A DNA stretch of 9,474 bases from Chloroflexota bacterium (GTDB lineage: Bacteria > Chloroflexota > Limnocylindria > QHBO01), in the NCBI GenBank assembly GCA_013820865.1, contig JACDHU010000045.1:1-9474 (forward strand), read 5' to 3'. Positions 6,927 to 9,474 of this stretch are shown piece by piece; within the stretch, counting starts at the first letter, position 1, and every line of letters begins with the position of its first letter. A program made the translations under genes and the position numbers. A model generated the notes under the pieces. That model did not search any database. It had not been told where the DNA came from and worked only from the letters and a program-made list of their open reading frames with translations.

Positions 6927-7777
6927 TGCGCCTTGTCACCGTTCGCGACGGCCAGCGAACATATGCCGGTCGGGTCGATGGCGACGAGGTCATCGAGCTT
7001 CCCTTCGCGGACGTCGGCGCGCTGCTGCGGTCGGGCTCCGGTTGGCGGGATGCTGCCGAGGGCATCGACGGTTCACGGCGGCTCATGCGAGACGTGGACC
7101 TGGGGCCGCCGGTCCTGGAGCCGCGCAAGGTCATCTGCCTCGGCCTGAACTATCAGGCTCACATCACCGAGCTCGGTCGCGACCTGCCCGCCTATCCGAC
7201 CTTGTTCGCAAAGTTCGCCCGCACCCTGACCGGGCCGTACGACCCGTTGCCGATGGTGGCCGAGTCATCCCAGATCGACTGGGAGGTCGAGCTGGCGCTG
7301 GTGATCGGGGCCGAAGTTCGTCACGTTCCGACCGAATCGGCCGTTGCAGCCATTGCCGGGTATTGCGTCGCAAATGATGTCTCCATGCGCGACTGGCAGT
7401 GGCGCACCGACGAGTGGCTCCAGGGGAAGGCCTTCGAGGCATCGACGCCAATAGGCCCGGCGCTCATCACCGCGGACGAGGTTCCCGGCGGATCCACGGG
7501 CTTGCCCGACCTCGAGGTCCTTTGCGAGGTCGATGGCGAGGTCATGCAACGTGCCCGGACCGGTGATCTGCTGTTTGGACCGGCGGAGTGCGTCGCTTAT
7601 ATCAGTCAGATCGTGACCTTGGAGCCAGGCGACATCATCCTGACCGGGACACCCGGCGGCATCGGGGCGGGACGCAAGCCGCAAATCTTCCTGCAACCGG
7701 GCCAGGTCGTCCGCACCTCGATTGAGGGTCTCGGCGAGCTCGTCAACCGATGCGAGGTTGCGCCTGCGCCGGGGTGA
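6926..7777 (+). CDS. Fumarylacetoacetate hydrolase (FAH) family protein
   Basis: This 283-residue member of the FAH superfamily has the usual small N-terminal domain (1-65) and catalytic FAH domain (about 68-278). The metal triad is visible: Glu120 and Glu122 in IDWEVELALVIG and Asp151 in ANDVSMRDWQ. Also present are GLNYQAH (73-79), QGKAFEASTPIGP and TGTPGGIG near the end. Such enzymes cleave C-C bonds of acylpyruvates (fumarylpyruvate or maleylpyruvate to pyruvate plus fumarate or maleate), 2,4-diketo-3-deoxy sugar acids, or decarboxylate related keto acids. The start ATG shares its A with the dioxygenase TGA stop (TGATG), so the two are co-translated. The simplest role is hydrolysis of the dioxygenase product. 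No maleylpyruvate isomerase is seen in the window, so direct maleylpyruvate hydrolysis, or an isomerase encoded elsewhere, is implied. A diketo-sugar-acid role is the alternative. It converges with the Cys-rich peptide gene, with 15 bp between their stops. Confidence 0.92.
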   Translation: MRLVTVRDGQRTYAGRVDGDEVIELPFADVGALLRSGSGWRDAAEGIDGSRRLMRDVDLGPPVLEPRKVICLGLNYQAHITELGRDLPAYPTLFAKFARTLTGPYDPLPMVAESSQIDWEVELALVIGAEVRHVPTESAVAAIAGYCVANDVSMRDWQWRTDEWLQGKAFEASTPIGPALITADEVPGGSTGLPDLEVLCEVDGEVMQRARTGDLLFGPAECVAYISQIVTLEPGDIILTGTPGGIGAGRKPQIFLQPGQVVRTSIEGLGELVNRCEVAPAPG

Positions 7778-7792
7778 CGGCACCGACCGCTG

Positions 7793-7855
7793 TCAGTTGG
7801 TGCCGCAGCCGCAGCAGTGCTTGTCACAGCAACAGTCGTCACAACGCAGGGGCAT
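7793..7855 (-). CDS. 20-residue cysteine-rich, metallothionein-like micropeptide
   Basis: This ORF overlaps the 3' end of the MerR gene by 17 nt and encodes MPLRCDDCCCDKHCCGCGTN. It has seven cysteines (positions 5, 8, 9, 10, 14, 15, 17), one His and three Asp in 20 residues, with CxxCCC and CCxC clusters that would be expected to bind thiophilic metal ions. The start is supported by AAGGAG in GGAAAGGAGAATGACC immediately upstream, placing the ATG at 7853-7855 at ideal distance. An earlier in-frame ATG at 7859-7861 is only 1 nt from that site and would add two residues (MT). It lies directly downstream of, and in the transcript of, a MerR regulator with a MerR-type promoter, which suggests metal-induced expression. 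I do not recognise it as a named protein. Possible roles are a minimal metallothionein, a metal chaperone, or a metal-buffer that tunes the sensor. The alternative is a C-terminal tail of MerR made by +1 frameshifting. Confidence 0.62.
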   Translation of the reverse strand: MPLRCDDCCCDKHCCGCGTN

Positions 7856-8249
7856 GGTCATTCTCCTTTCCGAAATTGATGACGCTTCGGGGTGTGCCCC
7901 CGGCCTCCAGTTGGCCGGCCAGGTGCGCCATCCGATGATCGAGAAATCGCAACTCAGCCACTCGCCGGGCCAACTCCTGGCGCTTCTCCGCGAGGAGCGT
8001 GCGCAACTCCCCGGAGACCTCATCGCAGCGGCCAGCCGCACACATGGTGGCCAGCTCAGCAGCCTGGCCGAGCGGGATATCGAGCTGCCGCAACCCGATC
8101 AGCAGGCGCAGCCGCTCCACGTCAGCCTCACCATATTCCCGGTACTGATTCTGGCCACGAGGCGGAACAGGCACGAGCCCCCGCCGCTCGTAGAAGCGGA
8201 TGGCATGCGACGTGGTGCCAAGCTGCTTAGCCAAGATTCCGATCCGCAT
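7839..8249 (-). CDS. MerR-family transcriptional regulator, probably metal-responsive
   Basis: This 136-residue one-component regulator has the N-terminal MerR winged helix-turn-helix: MRIGILAKQLGTTSHAIRFYERRGLV (1-26), the wing QYREYGEADVERL (35-47), then a long dimerisation helix (about 76-114). MerR proteins sit on over-long promoter spacers and twist the DNA on binding an effector. Cys70 and Cys75 (MCAAGRCDEV) flank the start of the dimer helix; Cys75 aligns with the ZntR cysteine in CQEV. The C-terminal cysteine/histidine loop typical of ZntR, CadR and MerR is absent: after Cys75 there are only His105, His109 and His132. Metal sensing is therefore likely but unusual; thiol or oxidative sensing is possible. 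The start is fixed by the conserved MRIG opening and by the promoter, whose predicted +1 falls at or next to the ATG (leaderless). The 3' end encodes the ribosome binding site of the Cys-rich peptide. Confidence 0.9.
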   Translation of the reverse strand: MRIGILAKQLGTTSHAIRFYERRGLVPVPPRGQNQYREYGEADVERLRLLIGLRQLDIPLGQAAELATMCAAGRCDEVSGELRTLLAEKRQELARRVAELRFLDHRMAHLAGQLEAGGTPRSVINFGKENDHAPAL

Positions 8250-8255
8250 GCGCCC

Positions 8256-8286
8256 ACCGTACGGCTTAGAGCGGCTCTAATGTCAA
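8256..8286 (-). promoter_or_regulatory. MerR-type promoter with 19-bp spacer and perfect dyad operator
   Basis: Read on the minus strand, TTGACA (8286-8281) is a perfect -35. It is followed by a 19-bp spacer and the -10 TACGGT (8261-8256). Starting directly after the -35, the spacer contains TTAGAGC-C-GCTCTAA (8280-8266), a perfect 7-bp dyad with one central base. Spacers of 19-20 bp carrying such a dyad are the hallmark of MerR-activated promoters. The predicted transcription start is near 8249, at the MerR start codon. The regulator is therefore likely to control its own gene and the Cys-rich peptide. No second copy of the dyad was seen in the window. Confidence 0.85.
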
Positions 8287-8305
8287 GGGTTCAACCGATT
8301 GATGC

Positions 8306-8311
8306 TAGCGT
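8306..8311 (+). promoter_or_regulatory. Candidate -10 element for rightward leaderless transcript
   Basis: TAGCGT fits TAnnnT and ends 6 nt before the ATG at 8318, so transcription would begin at the A of that codon. No convincing -35 is visible at 16-18 bp; the region it would occupy overlaps the MerR -35. It would drive the short ORF, the membrane peptide and the GNAT gene. Confidence 0.4.
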
Positions 8312-8317
8312 GTGGCC

Positions 8318-8392
8318 ATGAAAGTGACGATCGCTTTTCGCGACGATGCGCTGTATCGGACCATTCGCGTGCGCGCTGCCGCCGTGGGTTGA
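8318..8392 (+). pseudogene. 24-codon ORF resembling the N-terminus of an RHH/VapB-like antitoxin; probable remnant
   Basis: The ORF begins MKVTIAFRDDALYRTIRVRA and stops after AAVG. From memory, this opening closely resembles small ribbon-helix-helix or VapB-type antitoxins of high-GC bacteria, which continue for another 40-60 residues with a helix rich in Glu, Ala and Trp. Here a TGA ends it at 8390-8392, and none of the downstream frames restores the expected continuation, so it looks like a deletion remnant instead of a simple frameshift. No toxin gene follows. The TAGCGT element 6 nt upstream suggests it is still transcribed and could serve as a leader ORF for the membrane peptide starting 5 nt after its stop. 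Alternatively it is a genuine 24-residue peptide; I cannot tell. Confidence 0.35.
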
Positions 8393-8397
8393 TCTGG

Positions 8398-8553
8398 ATG
8401 TCCGCGGCGGCGGCCATCGTGTCATCGGGCATCGTGGTGGCGAGCATCTCGTACACCGCGCTCGGTCTTGTTGGTGCGGGCATCCTGGTCGCGCCGGTCA
8501 TCTTCCTGGTGATGTATCGGCGAACCCTGCGCGCGGGGGCGGTAACCGCTTGA
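8398..8553 (+). CDS. 51-residue hydrophobic membrane peptide, unknown function
   Basis: This is a small ORF with consistently G/C-ending codons. After MSAAAAIVSSGIV the sequence is almost wholly apolar through VIFLVMYRR (residues 5-42), long enough for one long or two short transmembrane segments with a glycine-rich turn (LGLVGAG). A basic tail (YRRTLRAG) would stay cytoplasmic by the positive-inside rule. The start ATG lies 5 nt after the preceding 24-codon ORF stop and has no good ribosome binding site, so reinitiation is plausible. Its stop overlaps the GNAT start as TTGA. The frame is open upstream to 8299, but that part is hydrophilic and covers the promoter. I do not recognise the family. 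Coupling to an acetyltransferase gives no clear functional clue. Confidence 0.5.
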   Translation: MSAAAAIVSSGIVVASISYTALGLVGAGILVAPVIFLVMYRRTLRAGAVTA

Positions 8554-9095
8554 TTCGAACGGACCGGCTCCTGTTGCGCCGATGGCGTGACGCCGATCGC
8601 GCGCCGTTCGCGGCACTGAACGCACACCCGCAGGTGATGGAGCACATGCAGGGGCTCATGCTCCGCGAGGCGTCCGACGCCTTCATCGACCGCATTGAGG
8701 CGCATTGGTCGGAGCACGGCTGGGGGCTCTGGGCCGTCGAGGTACCCGGCGTCGTGCCATTCATCGGCTACGTCGGATTGTGGCCGGCGCACTACGTCAC
8801 CGGCGATCCGATGGTGGAGGTCGGATGGCGCCTCGCTCGCGAGTACTGGGGGAATGGGTACGTCACCGAGGCCGCAGGCGAGGCCCTGCGCTTCGGCTTC
8901 GAGGTCGTCGGTCTGGAGGAGATCGTATCGTTTACGGTCCCACAAAACGAGCGGTCGTGGCGGGTCATGCAGCGAATCGGCTTGCAGCGCGATGTTGCGG
9001 GGGACTTCGACCATCCCCGCGTCGACGCGGTGGCCTATCCGCACTTGGTGCGGCACGTGTTCTACCGCCTTCGGCGCGAGGACTGGGAACGCTGA
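8550..9095 (+). CDS. GNAT family N-acetyltransferase (RimJ/RimL-like)
   Basis: This 181-residue acetyltransferase has the RimJ/RimL-like (Acetyltransf_3) pattern. It opens with IRTDRLLLRRWRDADRAPFAALN, followed by the central GFIG-type strand (VPFIGYVGLW), VEVGWRLAREYWGNGYVTEA (the acetyl-CoA-binding motif A, with the EYWGNGYVTEA loop), EALRFGFEVVGLEEIVSFT, and NERSWRVMQRIGL before the C-terminal strand. Family members transfer an acetyl group from acetyl-CoA to protein N-termini or small amines. The natural start is TTG at 8550, because LIRTDRL is where homologues begin. TTG overlaps the TGA of the membrane-peptide gene, and GGGGGCGG lies upstream as a possible ribosome binding site. The frame extends further upstream to 8346 but with shadow-like sequence. 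The substrate is unknown. Confidence 0.9.
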   Translation: MIRTDRLLLRRWRDADRAPFAALNAHPQVMEHMQGLMLREASDAFIDRIEAHWSEHGWGLWAVEVPGVVPFIGYVGLWPAHYVTGDPMVEVGWRLAREYWGNGYVTEAAGEALRFGFEVVGLEEIVSFTVPQNERSWRVMQRIGLQRDVAGDFDHPRVDAVAYPHLVRHVFYRLRREDWER

Positions 9096-9161
9096 CAGCC
9101 CTCGGCGCCAAGGTGGATCGTGTACCACCTCCGGTCCCGTGATCAACTGGTCATCGTGACC

Positions 9162-9182
9162 CTCGTCGCGCGACGCGACGAG
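9162..9182 (+). terminator. GC-rich hairpin, possible terminator of the GNAT operon
   Basis: CTCGTCGCG-CGA-CGCGACGAG forms a perfect 9-bp stem with a 3-nt loop, 67 nt after the GNAT stop. No T-run follows (GGCTACATC), so it is not a classical intrinsic terminator; U-less hairpin terminators are reported in some high-GC bacteria. It may instead be an RNA 3'-end stabiliser. Confidence 0.35.
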
Positions 9183-9203
9183 GCTACATCGGTGGGATCG
9201 GCT

Positions 9204-9342
9204 CCGCGTTGGGTCATACGCCGTCGTGGCGGGCATTAGACGCGAAAGCGGGCCGCGAACTGCCGGTTCTGAGCGTCGCCGAGCAGGATCTCGCCCCCAT
9301 TCGCTGCTAATGCCCGGCAGCGCGGCGTATGACCCAACGCGG
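9204..9342. repeat. 139-bp inverted-repeat element with 20-bp perfect arms
   Basis: The left arm CCGCGTTGGGTCATACGCCG (9204-9223) is exactly reverse-complementary to 9323-9342. Homology continues imperfectly inward: CGGGCATTAG (9230-9239) pairs with CTAATGCCCG (9307-9316), and GCGAA (9242-9246) with TTCGC (9300-9304). The paired arms thus reach about 43 nt, leaving a loop of about 53 nt. No ORF is inside. It resembles a MITE-like or REP/BIME-like element, or a large foldback RNA. No clear target-site duplication was seen. Confidence 0.75.
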
Positions 9343-9370
9343 GTCGCCGTGGGGACACATGTCGTCCAGA

Positions 9371-9380
9371 CGGGCATTAG
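9371..9380 (+). repeat. Third copy of CGGGCATTAG
   Basis: This is identical to 9230-9239 and to the complement of 9307-9316. Both direct copies are preceded at slightly different spacing by GTCGT and followed by a CGA within 6 nt. The three copies alternate in orientation over 151 bp, so the motif may be a protein-binding or recombination core instead of just part of the foldback. Confidence 0.5.
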
Positions 9381-9449
9381 GCACGACCGGGAAAGCCGAA
9401 CAGCACCCATGTCTCACTAACCCCAGGAATCACATCTGGTCTTCCCTGT

Positions 9450-9467
9450 ATAGAACAAACGTTCTAT
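9450..9467. promoter_or_regulatory. 18-bp palindromic operator-like site at the right edge
   Basis: ATAGAAC-AAAC-GTTCTAT has perfect 7-bp arms around a 4-bp centre. Its size and AGAAC/GTTCT halves are typical of binding sites of dimeric repressors such as IclR-type proteins (family guess from memory). It probably controls a gene starting just right of the window. The half-site AGAAC also occurs at 5801-5805 in the divergent catabolic promoter, hinting at a common regulator. Confidence 0.6.
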
Positions 9468-9474
9468 CATCGGT

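Larger units (their letters stand above)
9096..9474. other. 379-bp gene-free region with repeats and an operator-like site
   Basis: No convincing gene is present. Open frames on either strand here are arginine/proline-rich shadows without recognisable motifs. The region holds, in order, a GC-rich hairpin (9162-9182), a long inverted repeat (9204-9342), three CGGGCATTAG elements, and a palindrome at the right edge. It is probably the upstream region of a gene beyond the window, plus an insertion-like repeat. Confidence 0.7.

Noticed and set aside
8299..8553. An 84-residue version of the membrane peptide starting at 8299
   Set aside because: The added N-terminus is hydrophilic and Cys/Arg-rich and covers the candidate -10 at 8306. 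The ATG at 8398 gives a compact hydrophobic peptide.
9208..9338. Integron attC-like site: GTTGGGT fits GTTRRRY and ACCCAAC fits RYYYAAC
   Set aside because: An attC site reads RYYYAAC first and GTTRRRY last; here the order is reversed on both strands. The CTAATGCCCG...CGGGCATTAG pair (9307-9380) has attC-like geometry but lacks the GTT core. No integrase or cassette array is visible.
8283..9410. A 375-codon open frame antisense to the GNAT gene
   Set aside because: Its composition is rich in Arg, His and Pro with no recognisable domain. It mirrors the high-GC codon structure of the GNAT gene and spans the inverted repeat and promoter region.
1..9474. tRNA, rRNA, CRISPR array, transposase or phage genes
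   Set aside because: I saw no cloverleaf-like sequence, no regularly spaced repeats, and no transposase, integrase or structural phage motifs on either strand. This is by eye; a covariance-model scan could find a small RNA that I missed.

Overview
The window is a high-GC (roughly two-thirds G+C by eye) bacterial chromosome segment, densely packed with genes that have strongly G/C-ending codons. Several starts look leaderless: a TAnnnT hexamer sits 6-9 nt before an ATG with no Shine-Dalgarno. Together with the gene content this suggests a soil or aquatic Chloroflexota or actinobacterial lineage. That placement is inference; no rRNA or marker gene is present to confirm it.

Region 1 (1-5410) is catabolic. 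On the plus strand are the 3' part of an SMP-30/gluconolactonase-type lactonase and, overlapping by ATGA, a class 3 (Rhizobium etli type) asparaginase-family protein. They converge on a minus-strand operon read from about 5787 down to 1648: SnoaL-like protein, class III aminotransferase, SDR dehydrogenase, IlvD/EDD dehydratase. In this operon two junctions are 4-nt ATGA overlaps and one is a 2-nt gap. The asparaginase and dehydratase end tail to tail on one CTAG, which supplies both stop codons.

Region 2 (5788-7777) starts at a 41-bp divergent promoter containing AGAA/TTCT half-sites. Rightward it drives a bicupin gentisate 1,2-dioxygenase-like enzyme and a fumarylacetoacetate hydrolase-family enzyme, coupled by TGATG. 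The whole 1-7777 block looks like one catabolic locus. Two readings compete. In one, aromatic ring cleavage by the dioxygenase is followed by acylpyruvate hydrolysis by the FAH protein. In the other, a sugar-acid diketo-hydrolase route uses lactonase, IlvD-type dehydratase, SDR and FAH hydrolase, with the aminotransferase and dioxygenase adding unusual steps. The sequence alone does not fix the substrate.

Region 3 (7793-8286) is a compact metal-response unit on the minus strand. A MerR-family regulator has a textbook MerR-type promoter (TTGACA, 19-bp spacer with a perfect 7-1-7 dyad, TACGGT). Overlapping its 3' end is a 20-codon ORF with its own strong ribosome binding site, encoding a peptide with 7 cysteines. 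This is the best candidate for something undescribed: a minimal metallothionein-like peptide under a MerR sensor.

Region 4 (8306-9474) reads rightward: a 24-codon remnant resembling an antitoxin N-terminus, a 51-residue membrane peptide, and a GNAT acetyltransferase starting at TTG. After that come 379 gene-free bases holding a GC-rich hairpin, a 139-bp inverted-repeat structure with 20-bp perfect arms, three copies of CGGGCATTAG, and at the right edge an 18-bp palindromic operator-like site, probably belonging to the next gene outside the window.
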